Origin: Pseudopithomyces maydicus
Lineage: Eukaryota > Ascomycota > Dothideomycetes > Pleosporales > Didymosphaeriaceae
Reading direction: 5' to 3'
Assembly (NCBI GenBank): GCA_026873275.1
Contig: JANTUC010000012.1
Span: 206,001 to 270,000 of the forward strand
DNA: 64,000 bases
In this document: positions 20,542-32,437 of the stretch, piece after piece
Position numbering within the stretch: the first letter of the stretch is position 1
Layout of the letters: each line of letters begins with the position of its first letter
Translations under genes and position numbers: made by a program
Notes under the pieces: generated by a model
What the model saw: only the letters and a program-made list of their open reading frames with translations
Told to the model about the DNA's origin: nothing
Database searches by the model: none

Positions 20542-22368
20542 ATGGAGCACCCGATAACCAAGGTGGACACCACCTACAAGATTGATACTCTGCCTGATAG
20601 TAGACCCGTCTTCGACGATTCTCCCAGTACTCAAGCACCAGAAAAGGTGTTTCCCAACAACCAAGAGTGGGTGTAATCTGGTCGAGTGCGTGTACTGAAC
20701 TTACCATAAACATAGACCTACGTCCTCCAAAGAGGCAGTGCACGATGCACCTGAAGTAGTGCTTGAGCCTTGGCTGGCTCAACAGCAACAGCGCCCCAAT
20801 TCTCCGTACTCAATGGACGAGACGGTCGTTTCAGGCTTCCAGCCGCTAGAATTCGACGAGAAAGGCCAGCCTGTCTCGCGCAGAGTATCAGAGCTCCCGT
20901 CCGAAAAGTCATCCAAGAAATGCGGCATCCCACGACGATATCTCCTCGGCGTGATCATTTTGGCTTTTGTAGTGGCTGCAGCCTTGGGTCTAGGTCTAGG
21001 TCTGAGCTTGGGAAATAAGAAAAAGGGCAACAGCTCATCGTACGCCGTGCTCATCACCAGTATCATGCGCATCACTTATCTATATGTAGGGACGGATCGG
21101 GTTATGTTGATCCATACTGCGCCGAGAACCCAGACTTCTGTATAGGCGGCGCCCTTGGTGCGAGCTATTACTCGACCAATGGAACCTTCAATGGCACAGG
21201 TAGTAAGTGGTTCCCGAATATGTAAACACGAAGTAGACATGATGTGACTGACTTTCCTTACCAATCCACAGTTGCTCTCGCGACCGAATTCTGGAATCAC
21301 CAGGAGAGGAAAGTCATGACGGTGTACTTTCAACACTGGACGGGAGAAATTCGATCGATCCAGTTGACCCCGAAAGGCGAATGGATTGGTGGCACATCGT
21401 CCGAAGTCATCGTCAGTGATGCAAAGAATGCTACTCCCATATCGGCTGTATCGTACTCGCTCAACGATACTTCAGTGGTATGTATCGCCATGTAGAAGGC
21501 CATCTCGATGACTGGAATAACCATTGCGTAGTGGCATATCTTCTACGTCGCCAAGGATGGTCACGTCAAGCAGAAAGTCAACAGTAATAGTACCAACATC
21601 TGGCAAGATGGCCCTTTGAACGATTTGAATCTCACAGTGTACGATGCCCCTAATGTTGGGCTTCAAGCTTGTTGGTACGGTAATTACTACGGTGATTCGG
21701 ATGCTTCCAAGTTCCCCACCCGTGACGGTAACAACAATACAATCCCCTTCAACACCAGTACACCAGGCATGCACCTCTGGTACCCAACAACCGAATCTAC
21801 ATTCCAGCAATATGGCTGGTACGAGGGACAGGACCAGTGGCTAGAGGAGTACACATGGAAGGGTATGAACGCGCACGCCGGCGTCGGGTGCTACAGCTGG
21901 CTCCCAGGCACGACCACGTATGCCATGATGGTAGACACCGAGGACACAGCGACAATCTGGTGGAAGGACACAAACAGCAGCAGGAAGGCTACCGATGATC
22001 ATCCGATCAATACGTGGACGAATGCAACCCGCTACGCCATACCCAATGTCCATCCTAGCAGCTCCCTCGGCTTCACCGAGTACTTCTACACGCAGATGAA
22101 TGACGGAACGATCGTGGGTCATGACATCGACTGGGAGGCCGAAAAGACGACCGGCGTTACAGCAAACATGTTCACGGTGGGCAGTGCGCGAGGCGCCATA
22201 GCGGGCCTGAAAGGCACGCACATGAGTGTCACCGCGGTGGAGGACCAGTCCGGCGGCACGAGCTTGTACGTGTTTTACCAGACTCGGGGCGACGACTTGA
22301 GTGTGTTTACTAGGGATTTGAACGGGGGGCAGTGGACGCAGGGCGAGCTGCCGATTCCGGATGCGTGA
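20542..22368 (+). CDS. Membrane-anchored fucose-lectin-like beta-propeller protein
   Basis: Five exons (20542-20666, 20716-21039, 21090-21202, 21272-21477, 21532-22368) encode 534 residues. All junctions keep phase; introns are 49-69 nt, and the first donor (GTGGGT) is weak. The N-terminal 116 residues are acidic and Pro/Ser-rich, likely cytosolic. A single transmembrane helix lies at about 117-139 (YLLGVIILAFVVAAALGLGL). Then come a Ser-rich stalk, a Cys pair (DPYCAENPDFCIGG), and Trp/Tyr-rich repeats such as TVYFQHWTGEIRSIQ and WHIFYVAKDGHVKQ. These resemble the six-bladed fungal fucose-specific lectin fold (PF07938). The topology suggests a type II protein with the sugar-binding propeller outside the cell or in the secretory lumen. 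Many N-glycosylation sequons support this. Ligand unknown. Confidence 0.78.
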
Positions 22369-24494
22369 TACGGACAGGTGATGGGCGAATTTGAAAACCT
22401 GTGTTCACATTACCGACTGCGTTCGGACGTGCAACTTGCACGCTTACAATAATACATGTCCACGCGTCTACGAGCTCTTTACGTCATGTCTTTGGTATGA
22501 TTGTGGGCGGCGCAGACTGGTAATGTCGCATCTTGACCACAATGCCATAAATAACTCTGCATGGATATCCCAGCAACGATGGCTTCCGGTTAATGGCGCA
22601 CGTTACATACATACGGCGGGAAAGAACGAGGCGGTCGTCGGTCGGTCGGTCATATGGTAATGGTGCTTTCCCGTACGGTCGGAGATGATCAGATGCTACC
22701 GGAGTTATTTTTTGTGGGTTGTTGTTCTAATCTTGAAACAGCATCACGCCTTGCTTGACCAGCCACCCATTACGCCTCTTTCTTGTGATTGGCTTGAGTG
22801 CGTTGGAATACCGAAATTCATACCGCGTGTATTGAGCGAACCTTCCTTTAATACCGGATTGGGTGATTAAGCTTCGCAGAGGGTGCTGTGCCAACACTCG
22901 TAGGAAATAGGAGACATTGTACGTCGAGTCTAGTTTTGAATCTAGCGGTAAGAGAAAAATACACCTGAATGATTGAATGTACCCAAGTGCAGTGCTAGTC
23001 TACTAGCTAGTTACGCTCTCAGTGAAGAAGTTGTTCCCATATTCCTTCGTTCAATCTTGGAGGATTGTGTACACTATATATAGTGCTCCAGCCAGTCGCA
23101 GTAAAATGCGAGGAGCGAGCCACATGTGGAAAACTAGCAATCTGTAATATTGGGGTTATCGTCAAAAGCGCATCAAATATTAGGGAGCGCGTCTTGTGTT
23201 GCCGCTGTATATATTACTCTCAATCTACAGCACGCGCGCTCTGGAAACCGGCACTGACCGCTGTACCAGATGCGAAGAGTAATCCGATACCATTCTTGGT
23301 TGGAACTCGCAGAACCTGATGCATCGTCCTTGGGCCAACGTCATGAAACCCGGGATACAGGACAGCTTGGTCGGTCTCGGTGATGCTCTGCCGTGATTCC
23401 GTCACAAAGGCTAGCTTGCACCGTCGAACCTTCCCAACCTCGTCATGTAGATACCCATCTGCAACCAGAACACAAGCGCGGGTCGCGGGTATCAAGTTGG
23501 CAGAGAAACAAGTGGGCTCGGTTATCGCACATGTCAAAGGCTTCTTTGGGCAAAGACCTTCGCTTCGGGTCGATGAGAGGCTTGGGACGTGTGTCGTATT
23601 GCCGCATCACCGAATGAGGATCTGAGTGCTGTTTATTGTTGCGCCGTGTGGCTGCCTGAGCAAACACTATGGCACCTAGTTTAGCCCACGGCACAGTATT
23701 CTTATCGTCAGTCTCACGGCGCGAGATGCCTATGCATACATGTGTACTGTATAGACTTGGTATCAATGCCAGCACGGGCGGACAGGCGCAAAAAGTTTTC
23801 CCGCCGTGATCAGTCTTGGTCAGTAGCCGTACATGGTCTCCTGCGGTGGCGTATATCCTGCCCATGTTTGTCGATAGAGCCGGCGGAAGTGACAAGCAGT
23901 TTGGCCTGGCGTTCTCCACACGGCGGAAGCCGGAGGAGTGAGGGAAAACATGGTTTTGGGTGGTTTTCACGTCGAGGGACGTCATTCGCAACGGTGATTC
24001 CCGGTTTCGCGAGGCTTCGTGAGGCTACGCCGAGCGCGGCCGGACTGAAACGTTCATCATCATCATTAATCACCATCACAGCCCCTTCCAGGAGACTTTG
24101 TCGGCGTGCAAAGGGGCCCCTATTAGAAGCACGGTAGAGCACAGTACGGTCCCTCGACGCGACCGACTGTTAGGGGTCAGAAGGCGGCCACTCCGCCAAT
24201 GAAGGCCGAGATGAGCGGATGATGCGATGCCAGGTCAGATTGTGCAAGCTCCCGCTGTCTTGGCGGGCACCCCTGGCGATCAGTGTCCTGCAGTTTAATG
24301 AAGAATTCACAGCGCATACGCGTCAAATATTGAATCCCTCCCCCGTGGGAAGACGGCCGGAGTGAAAAGCGGAGCCTCACTCGGGGAACTGACTAGCGGT
24401 GGCACTCTGTGAAGGGCGGAAACAGATGCAAACGAGTGCAAACGAGAAGGGGACGGCCGGACAGCAGGTGCATGAAACGAGGCTTAACGAGCCC

Positions 24495-24521
24495 GGCTCG
24501 TCTGGCTCGTCTGGCTCGTCT
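24495..24521. repeat. 9-bp tandem repeat, three perfect copies
   Basis: GGCTCGTCT is repeated three times head to tail, followed by a partial copy. It is non-coding and looks like replication slippage. Confidence 0.7.
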
Positions 24522-25093
24522 GGCGCAGAGGCATGGCTCTCCGATAGCCGGTGCGGCTGGCAGCCAAGGCGCTGGGCGACGGCGGCGACAGCGCTCAACA
24601 GGATCACCAGTTAATTCTCCGCCGTGGGCGGTCATCCTCTAGATCCCCTAGACCTCTTGACCAGGGTTATCGATAAATTTCTTATCGCACCAAGGGCTCC
24701 TGTGACGTATGGGGGACCACTGGAGGGCTATTTTTTCGCGGCCGTGGCGAATCACCGGACGCGGCCGCACTTGTGGGTGGCTGGCAGCGAGGCCTCGCCG
24801 CGGGTGGGTGTCCCCAGGGCCGTGTGGGTGTGCGTGTGCGATCGGATTGTGCGCGTTGGCCGTCGCCCTGACACCCAGCCTGAGCTCCACCGCTTTGCGT
24901 GTGCGTCTGGCACGGGAGCGCACACGACTGGCTGAGCCGCTGGGGGCGGTGGGGACGACGGGCCCTGGCCTAGTCGCACCATCGTTGATGGGCATGCAAA
25001 CAAGAAAGTGGTTGAGCCACTGTTTTGGTTAATGTTGGGGCTGTTCGATAGGCGGCTTGAGTGGAGGTGCGTGCACGCGGTGGCAAGCTCTTT

Positions 25094-25101
25094 CATATAA
25101 G
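25094..25101 (+). promoter_or_regulatory. TATA box of the small GPI-type protein gene
   Basis: CATATAAG lies 160 bp upstream of the ATG. Downstream is a C/A-rich, G-poor leader (25130-25260, many CCAAA/ACC triplets). Such leaders are typical of strongly expressed fungal genes with long unstructured 5' untranslated regions. Confidence 0.5.
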
Positions 25102-25260
25102 AAACTGCTCCAAGGGCCTCAGCTCCTCTTGTCTATCGAACAGTCACCTCGAGCACTTACTCTCCAACACCTCACTGTCGTTCCTCAACCAGTACCTTCG
25201 TTCACCAAACACTACCTAATACCCAAACCAAAACCACCCAAACCAACCAACACCTTCAAA

Positions 25261-25546
25261 ATGCAGTTCTCTGTCATCTTCGCCGCTGCCTTCGCCGCCG
25301 TCGCCTCGGCCCAGTACACCTACTCCAACGGTACCACCTCGGCCGTCGTTGCTCCCTCTGGCACTGCTGCCCCCTCCGGCACTGGCGCCCCTTCGGCCTC
25401 CTCCACCGTTCCCTTCGAGGGTGCTGCCCCCGCCATGACCGGCGCTGGTGCCATGCTCTTCGCTGCTGGTGCTGCTGCTTTGGTATGTCTTCAACGCTTT
25501 TAGAAGTATCCCTGATCAAAACTGACTCCTCCCCCAGATGATCTAA
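25261..25546 (+). CDS. Small GPI-anchored-type cell wall protein (76 aa)
   Basis: Exons 25261-25482 and 25538-25546 are joined over a 55-nt intron (donor GTATGT, acceptor CCCCAG). The second exon supplies only Met-Ile-stop. The protein starts with a signal peptide (MQFSVIFAAAFAAVASA), continues with a Ser/Thr/Pro/Gly spacer built on APSGT repeats, and ends in a hydrophobic Ala/Gly/Leu tail (GAGAMLFAAGAAALMI) with small residues before it, the pattern of a GPI-attachment signal. Reading through the intron would instead end in CLQRF and spoil the tail. Codons are strongly biased to C-ending forms and the leader is optimised, so high expression is likely. Probable role: abundant small mannoprotein of the wall. 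No enzymatic domain. Confidence 0.8.
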
Positions 25547-26504
25547 ACGATCCATCACTGCTCCACCACTATGCCCACACGACAATAACCCCCTCGACCC
25601 CTCGGCTTTCGACTTCTAATTAGCGACCTTGTCCGGCATGTTGATAGATCGGCCTTGTTTGGTTTGGGATCTTGAGCATTTTCTGGCGTAATCCTCCGTT
25701 ATGGGCGCTCTGGATGCAATCGTGACCGTCACCGGTTCGCGGCTCCGAGTGTAAGGAATTCAGGGATATGTAGATAGAAGCCCTATTTGGCCAGGTTACT
25801 TAATAATACCCCTTGTCACAATCATCACCACGACCATCTGCTCTGTTTTCTTCCGTGATGCGCCCAGCATGTTTCGACCGAGCAAAATAGTGGACCCTCC
25901 GCGCGCATCCGTGTGGCGAACGCCATGAGACACACCCTTTCTTCGAGATGTGCATCTGCATCTGCTCATCGAAGGTTTATCCAAGTGATATCTCTTGCAG
26001 CGGAAATGCTTGGCTGTGTACCCCGAAAAGGGTTATTGATTCTGGTGGCTGCAGCGTTGCGCTATTCTGATGCAGCTGCAGGCGGTGAGTATCGGCACCA
26101 CTAAAGCATACTGTGCAGTAGGTGGTGCATGGGCAACCAAACCTCCACAATTTCTGTGTTTATTGTTATTGTTGTCATTGTTGTTGTTGTTCTTGATGTT
26201 GTGAAGTACTCGGCCACGGTACAGCTCAGACATGTCGTCCGGCCCCGAGTACATGCAGACTTCGCCACAGGTGCGGGAAGGAATGCGTCAGGGTGTCTCC
26301 TTGGCGCGCAATGGGCAGCGTCCAAGTGTCATCGATGGTGATACCTCCTACTCACACACGTTGACTGGGTACTCTGACGTTAACCCGTCTTAACGCGCAG
26401 TCGCGCAAGTCATATCTACGCTGCTATGCTGGCTTCATAGGCACCGTTCGTGATCGATTGACTCCAGCGCGCGCGCTCTCTCAGTCACCAAGACAGCCGC
26501 CCAC
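25547..26504. other. Intergenic region with a TTG/TTA microsatellite
   Basis: It contains the 3' end of the GPI-type gene and the promoter of the LCCL gene. An imperfect trinucleotide run (GTT/ATT) at about 26155-26204 gives a spurious Val/Ile-rich open frame on the plus strand and an Asn-rich one on the minus strand. No real gene is seen. Confidence 0.5.
26155..26204. repeat. Imperfect GTT/ATT trinucleotide microsatellite
   Basis: About 50 bases consist mostly of TTG, TTA and TCA triplets repeated in phase. It lies between genes. Confidence 0.6.
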
Positions 26505-28480
26505 ATGGCTTCCCACTTCGACGACATCGAGCCGGCCCTTCCTCCGCACGCGCACAGCGAGATCCAGCCACGGGCTTCGAAAGGACCCTCCGCCACCGTT
26601 GCCTTCTACGTAGATCCGAATCGCTCGCATACTGGCTGGGGGGTTGACCACGCCCCGCCGTCGAAGAGGAAGTGGCATGAGACTCCATTCTGGGACAGGC
26701 TGAAGTCTAGCATCCCAGCTCCAATTGCGCATCGCGCAGCCCGAGTGGGATCGTGGCTGAATGGCGATGGACAATCGAAGCCCAACTCCATAGTGCCACT
26801 CTTTGCGCCCGTCCAGACGTTCCATGTGCGTAAATTCGCGCAGCTGCCCAAGCTTGCACGGGCTGGCATCTTGATCTGCGTGTTCATGCTTTGGCTGGTT
26901 GTCTTCGGCGTTTTGCTTAGCAAGGACAGCCTACCCAGTGACATTGGAGGATTCGGCACGCCCATCAGGTTATCGTGCACGGCTAGACTTTGGTAAGTCT
27001 TCGTATACTCTGTCCTGGAGTCAAACTAATTTCGATACAGGCCGAATGCACAGAGCTGCGGGATTGATGGCAGGAACTGCCTCCCTTTTGACGATTCTAG
27101 CTTTGCTTTCGCGTGTCCCGCCGAATGCGCTGGCGTATCGGTGCTCAATCCATATGCGATCGGTAACGATTCGATTATATATCGCCCGATTATCGTTGGT
27201 GGTGCAACGAACACATCCGAAGAAGACAAGCCTGTATATCGTGGTGACTCCTTTATCTGCGGCGCCGCTATTCAAGCAGGAGTTCTCACGGATTCTTCAG
27301 GGGGTGTGGAGTGCTTAACTTGGTCGGCGAGAGGTCAAACTATCGTGCTGCCTCGCAGAACGGCATGTCCAGCGTAGGCTTTCCCTCCTCGTTCCCTCTG
27401 TCATTCGTCTTCGATCAGAGCGAGCCAGTCGTGCGCACTTCTGCAAAGTGCCGCGACCCAAGGTGGGATCTTCTTGCTCTGTCTATTGTCTTCACAGTCG
27501 TCTTTTCACTCTTCACTACCCACCCTGCCACTTTCTTCGGTCCTGTCTTTATCATTACTTTCTGGCAGGTCGCCATGGCGTCTGATCCTCCCTCATATTC
27601 CGACTACCCCTCCTTGGCATCAACAGCAACCTCAAGATTCCTTCCCGCCGCTTTCATCGCATTTGTCATGTACAAGATCGTCATTGTCAAAACTCTGGAC
27701 CATCTGAAGGCACCTCTTGAGAAGACAGTATTGTGGGTCGGAGGGATGTGGGTGGGAGCACTCAACAACCTCACTTTCGATATGATACCCATCTCGCGTC
27801 TTACAGGCCATGACCTCAAGCAGCAACCGGGTGCCATGACAGCACTAGTGATCATAATCATAGTCCTCGTTTGTATTGCGCTTTATCAAGCATGGTGCTT
27901 CAGGATCGAAGGCCGTTTACCTCGATATCTAGGGATCTACGCCATCTTGGCTATCAGTCTGCTCATACTGCTGGCAATTCCGTCACTGAATTTGCGGATC
28001 CATCACTACGTACTCGCTCTCTTGTTGCTGCCGGGTACGTCCTTACAGACACGTCCTAGCCTACTTTTTCAAGGCATACTGGTGGGGCTTTTCATCAACG
28101 GAATTGCACGCTGGGGTTTCGCTTCTATCCTCGAAACGGCTGCTGGTCTGCGTGGGGATGCGCAACTCGGAACCGGCATACCTTCCATCCTCCAACCCGT
28201 CATCAACGCCACAAATATCACATTTGCCTGGGAAGGTCTGGACCGTGGGTATGAAGGGGTGAGCGTGCTTGTCAACGATGTCGAGCGCTTCCGCGGCTTC
28301 CACAAAGCTGGCGATAACAGCTTCACGTGGACGAGAAGGGACACGGACCGTCCTGAGTTTTTCAGGTTCGGATTCGTGAACTACGGATCTTTCACCGGCA
28401 CTACTTATAGTGACTTTACACGCGCGGGCACCTGGTGGCCTAACGGAACGTGGGAGATGCCGCCGCCTGGTCGCACGTAG
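26505..28480 (+). CDS. LCCL-domain multi-pass membrane protein (suspected 1-nt assembly error)
   Basis: Exons 26505-26992 and 27041-28480 (48-nt intron, donor GTAAGT, acceptor ACAG). A cytosolic N-terminus leads to one transmembrane helix (about 119-138, AGILICVFMLWLVVFGVLLS). Then comes a luminal LCCL domain with NAQSCGIDGRNCLPF, CPAECAGV and the hallmark YRGDSFICGAAIQAGVL. At the G5 run 27300-27304 the frame breaks: DSSGG continues with CGVLNLVGERSNY one frame over. That is exactly the LCCL sequence expected, so one G is missing. The remaining roughly 390 codons are open and carry about eight further transmembrane helices (for example DLLALSIVFTVVFSLFTTH and LALLLLPGTSLQ). A luminal C-terminal domain ends in WWPNGTWEMPPPGRT. 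With the base restored the length is 642 residues. Fungal members are ER/secretory membrane proteins of unknown role. Confidence 0.85.
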
Positions 28481-28722
28481 GCCTTGCTGCTTCTTCCTGA
28501 AGAGCGTTTCACGTATGATGCTTCATAAGCTATACGCATCGGTCCCAAAAACACGTAAATATTTGATACTCCAGCTTCCTTCACCGCATTGATTTACGAA
28601 ACCTGCAATGACGACAAATTAACGACATATATCTAACTAAACCGTACGTACGAGATCCAGTAGCATTCACGGCGTTCCCAGACATATGTAGACCTATTTC
28701 TAGACATTCAATGAACCAGCCA

Positions 28723-29346
28723 TCAGAACTCCTTCATGATATTCTCGTCCCCTATCCTCTGCGTGAACCCCACGGTTCTCTTCCGTATCCTCCATACCCC
28801 ACTCGCGCCCTGCACGCCCTCGTGGTCCCCCGCCGTGGCATCTCGCACCGTAAGCTCATCCGTGTATCTCCCGTATGCCTGGAGAACCTTCCCCTCATGC
28901 GGGCCCTGCCCAAAGTGGCAGCCGATGAAATACGTCACTGCAGTCGCGCTTTCCCCCTTCGTGGAATGTTATCATCTGCGTGGTGAGCGAGTGGTGTGTC
29001 CGCACGGGACCGAGACTGCGTAGGATTTGTTCAGCGCTTGGGAATCTCGGGAACCTCACGTGGATGTCACAAATGTACATGACCGTGCGAGGCCATAGCT
29101 ATGATTCTGTGTTCCCAGTATGGGTTATGGGTGGGAGAAGGAAGGTAAAACGTACCGACCCTGAATCGCTTTAGAAACCGCCTCTGCGCCCTTGAGGTTG
29201 CGGTTGAAAGGGTAATCTGCGTCTACATCTACGACGAAGACGTCGTTGAGGAGGGCCCAGTCTTTGGTGTCGAGGGCGTCGCAATAGCGAGATAGTACGT
29301 TTTGAATGGCGATATGGTCGAGGGGGTTGACTGAAGATTGTGGCAT
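28723..29346 (-). CDS. SnoaL-like (NTF2-fold) small protein, frame broken by one run
   Basis: Exon 1 (29346-29156) begins MPQSSVNPLDHIAIQNVL and carries SRYCDALDTKDWALLNDVF, the start of a SnoaL_4-type domain; an in-frame ATG at 29367 would add seven residues. A 140-nt intron (donor GTACGT, acceptor GCAG) joins AIQGR to LGPVRTHHSLTTQM. Exon 2 (29015-28723) breaks frame at the C5 run 28953-28957: FHEGG continues as ATAVTYFIGCHFGQGPHEG one frame away. One base fewer or two more restores a protein of about 160 residues ending in RIGDENIMKEF. The family has a cone-shaped NTF2 fold. Members include polyketide cyclases and small dehydratases or isomerases, but many have no known activity. I consider the gene real and the shift an assembly error, though a young pseudogene cannot be excluded. 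Confidence 0.72.
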
Positions 29347-30002
29347 GATGGTCAGATGTGTAGACAAGGGAAAGGAAGGGGAGGGGGCGATGTGAGGTGG
29401 GATCCTAAAGGTGGGGGTTTGATGGGGAAGTTTATTTGTCTTTCATATATACATCTATCTATATTGCGGGGGGTTCGGAAGGGAACTGTAATTCGTGGCA
29501 GGAGGGATGTCGGGGCCCGAGTCGGAACCCCGCAGTGGGGGCTACCCGAATGGATGGATGTATGGTATTCCTGTGATATCTATCCCTGTGGCTAGGGCAT
29601 GTGTACAGTATGTGTACAGTATGTGTAAGCTCAACCCCAGTAAGTGAAGAGAAAAACATCCATAGATGGCGCGTGTAATAAGCGTACTACTTCCTTAAGT
29701 CTATAACTAGCGCTAGAACCATTACATTCCTACTACCATTAACGGTAGAACACTCTACGAAAAGCAGTACATGCAGCAAGTATACACAGAGACATATGAA
29801 ATGCGGGTATATCGCAGTGAGTGCCAACCATAGCGCATGAGCCACTTGATGTGTATGTTCCCGGGCTCCCTTGTTTTCCCCTCTTCCCTTTACCCCGGCA
29901 CGCACGTAGTCGCGAGTGTGCCGCTTCGATTAAGAGATACAAAAAAAAAGACACACGAGACGCTGAAAGCTAAGATGCTTTGGAAACGAACGGTAGGAAA
30001 TT
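29347..30002. other. Intergenic region with short tandem repeat
   Basis: Promoter of the SnoaL-like gene and 3' side of the C2 gene. It holds an 11-bp repeat at 29599-29627 and an A10 run near 29940. No gene seen. Confidence 0.5.
29599..29627. repeat. 11-bp tandem repeat (ATGTGTACAGT), 2.6 copies
   Basis: Two perfect copies and a partial third lie head to tail in the intergenic region. Slippage is the simplest explanation. Confidence 0.7.
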
Positions 30003-31836
30003 TCACTTGGAAGGCCCTTCCTGGGCTGCGGCGGCAGCGGTTTCTCCTGTTTCGGCCTGACCTGCCCCCTCTTTCTGGCTCTCTGCACCGGCGTCGTCCT
30101 GTCTCGCCTGGTGATTGCTGCCTCGCCAGCCCTCGCGGTTGTTGCTGGGCTTGTACTCTTTGGCCTGCATCTTCAGGGCGTCGCCTCTTGCGCCGACCAG
30201 ATTCTGGACGTGGTGCCTGAAATGCGGCTCCTCTCTGCTCTCCTCGTCCTGCAGTCGCTCCAGGTCCTCGATGTCGCTCGAGCTCATGCTGCTGCTTCGG
30301 CTGATCTGCTTGTAGACGATGTGGTCGCCCTCCGCCTTCTTCCGCTCGCGTTGCTCCTTCTTCATCTTCTCCATCTTCTCGGCGTCGCCCTGGCAGTCGA
30401 GCGTGACGATGTGCAGGCCGGGAAAGTTGGACTCGAAGAAGCTCTTGAGCTGGGGAAGGAGCTGAGCATTGGGACGGTATGTTCCGGAATCGTTATCGAT
30501 GATAAGCTCGTAGTATGAAGGATCCTTGCTGGGCTCTTCCTTTGGCGGGCCACCTGAGATCTCATCAGGGGGTGGGACTGGTTGTGGCCACCTTCTTCGG
30601 GAGGCTTGTTCCGGGGGTGCTTAAGCCGTCGGATGAAGAACTCGCCGGAGAAGGCTATGTAGGCCGCAACGTCCGAGTGCATAGTGTGCTTTGACAGCAT
30701 GTCTATGCCGAATTCCTTGCCGGTCTCGGTGAAGCGGAACAAGCCGTCGAGGGTGAGCACGTAGGTGAAGATGCGCCCTCCCTGGTCGTAATGCACCAGC
30801 TCGAGAAACTTCTGAGTGAAGTCCTTGCACGGCTCCGGGAAGGATTCGAAAGCGGTCTCACGGTCGAAATTGTAGACACGGGTGTGCTGGTGGTGCAGGG
30901 CTTTGGACAGGATGAAGCCGCGGAAGCCCTTGGCAGTGAACATGGCCTTGACAAAGGGCTTGAACTCGACGTAGCGGTGATACATGGCTTCGGGGGTGGG
31001 CCCGCGCAGCTGCATCTGGTTTGCCTGGAAGTTGTAGCGCTCGGGCTTGGACTTGCCCGGCTTCCCGTTGCTGCTCGAGCCCTCCTCGCTGGGTGCCTTT
31101 TGGCCCAGGAGGCGGCCCAGCAGGGGCGAGTAGTGGCGTATCCAGTACTGCGGCCCCACGGTGTATGCCCTGCCGCCCGTCTCGTCTTGGGTGCGGCCCA
31201 GCACCTCGACGCTCACGTACATCTCGCCGTGCATGTGCTCGGCCTTGTTAAAGCACACGGCTAGTGCACGCAGCAGGTAGGCCCTCTTGCTGGCCATCCG
31301 CTTCTTAATCGGATAGCTCTGCTCGTGGATGCCGGCCCAGTTCTCGGTGAGCGAGTCGACGACGACATGCACGTTGCCCAGGCGGTCGTCGTGATCGGCC
31401 GGGTCCTCGTCGTAGAGGCGGCACTTGAGGCGGAAGCCCGAGGCGGGCACGTTCGCGATGATCCATTCCGCGTTCCACACGGGATCCGTCTTCTGGCGGA
31501 TGGTCGCGGTACGGCGCTGCAGCGGGGGGTCTTCCTTGTGGCGGGTGGGCAGCGACGTCTGCAGCTCGGCGATGACATACGGGTCGGCGGAGAGGGTGTT
31601 GATGTCGGCGAGAGGCAGGTTCGTCGCGCGGTGCAGGGTGACCTTGATGGTGTAGCCCGGCGGAGCGTGCGGGATGGGGGTGTCGTCGAAGCCACCGGCA
31701 GGCCCCTTTTGCTCGAGTTGGTGCGCGTCTTCTGCTTCAGCGGCGCGGGCGGATCCTTCTCTTCGTGCTTGTCTGCCGTCTCGGGCGCCTTGCCGTTGGC
31801 GGGCTCGTGGCTCTGGGCGTCCTTTTCCTCAGCCAT
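30003..31836 (-). CDS. C2-domain protein of unknown function (two suspected 1-nt errors)
   Basis: The gene is one exon of about 611 residues once two frame breaks are bridged. The start MAEEKDAQSHEPANGKAPET is followed by a Lys/Glu-rich leader, then a break near the C4 run 31703-31706. Next comes a C2 domain: YTIKVTLHRATNLPLADI, SADPYVIAELQTSLP, TDPVWNAEWIIANVP and FRLKCRLYDEDPADHDDR. The Asp pattern fits calcium or phospholipid binding. A conserved middle region follows (MYHRYVEFKPFVKAMF, HHQHTRVYNFDRETAFESFP, HSDVAAYIAFSGEFFIRRLK). The second break lies at the G5 run 30568-30572, then YYELIIDNDSGTYRPNAQLL and a charged, Ala/Gln-rich tail. Both breaks are in the sense of one missing base. 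A 38-nt intron could bridge the second, but it is too short and its donor (GTGGCC) is poor. Likely peripheral membrane protein; partner unknown. Confidence 0.8.
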
Positions 31837-32437
31837 CTCAGCCGTGGTCCCGGTCGGAAGGGGGCTCGCTCAGGACGCTGGTGGACGTTCACTGCTGCGA
31901 CGACGCGCGAGGGTTGCAGTGTTGCGCCGAAGCGTGGCGCAGTATGGTGAAGGGCGCCCGGTGGCTGCGCATAGAGCGAACGGGTGGAGGCAGCTCTCTC
32001 GAGTGCGGGCAACATGCACGGGGCCAAAACAAGGCACAGTCGAGATGATCCCGAATCAAGCCACACCGAGAGTCCCTCCTAGCACAAACAAGCAATGTCA
32101 AGCACTAGCCAAGACCGGCGAGGCGTGGCCTCGTCAGGCGGGCCGTGAATCTTAGTGGCCATTGCCGTGCCAGCGCTGGAAGCGTCGGCATGCGGATGGC
32201 TGGGAGGAGGGCAAGCCTGCATGCCCAGTGGCTGTGAATGCGGCTCCCTCGGCACCTCCATGCCGGACCATTCCTCATTCCTTGCAGCACCCATGGAAAA
32301 AAGTACAATCACCCACTCGGATGACGTAGCCCCTGCATTTCTCTACATACGGTAGTCTATGCCCAGCTGCGTGGGCACTTCACTTTGCATGGAAGTATTT
32401 GTGACCACCCCACCCAGCCCCATCTCCAGTCATCAGA
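31837..32437. other. Intergenic region upstream of the C2 gene
   Basis: This is promoter space of the C2 gene and 3' end of the acidic-tailed gene. No coding signal is seen. Confidence 0.45.

Larger units (their letters stand above)
22369..25260. other. 2.9-kb intergenic region
   Basis: I see no gene. The AT-rich first part (22.4-23.2 kb) changes to GC-rich sequence by 24.4 kb. The open frame at 23443-23991 (minus, 182 codons) has no start context, domain or compositional support. A short tandem repeat lies at 24495-24521 and the core promoter of the next gene at 25094. Confidence 0.45.

Noticed and set aside
23443..23991. 182-codon minus-strand frame in the 22.4-25.3 kb gap
   Set aside because: No domain, no bias, many rare residues and no splice partner; kept as intergenic.
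27240..27300. Intron at the LCCL frame break
   Set aside because: The only usable donor would remove the conserved LCCL core (DSFICGAAIQAG).
30568..30605. 38-nt intron in the C2 gene
   Set aside because: Phases fit, but it is shorter than any other intron here and has a poor GTGGCC donor. A missing base in the G5 run is simpler and matches the pattern elsewhere.
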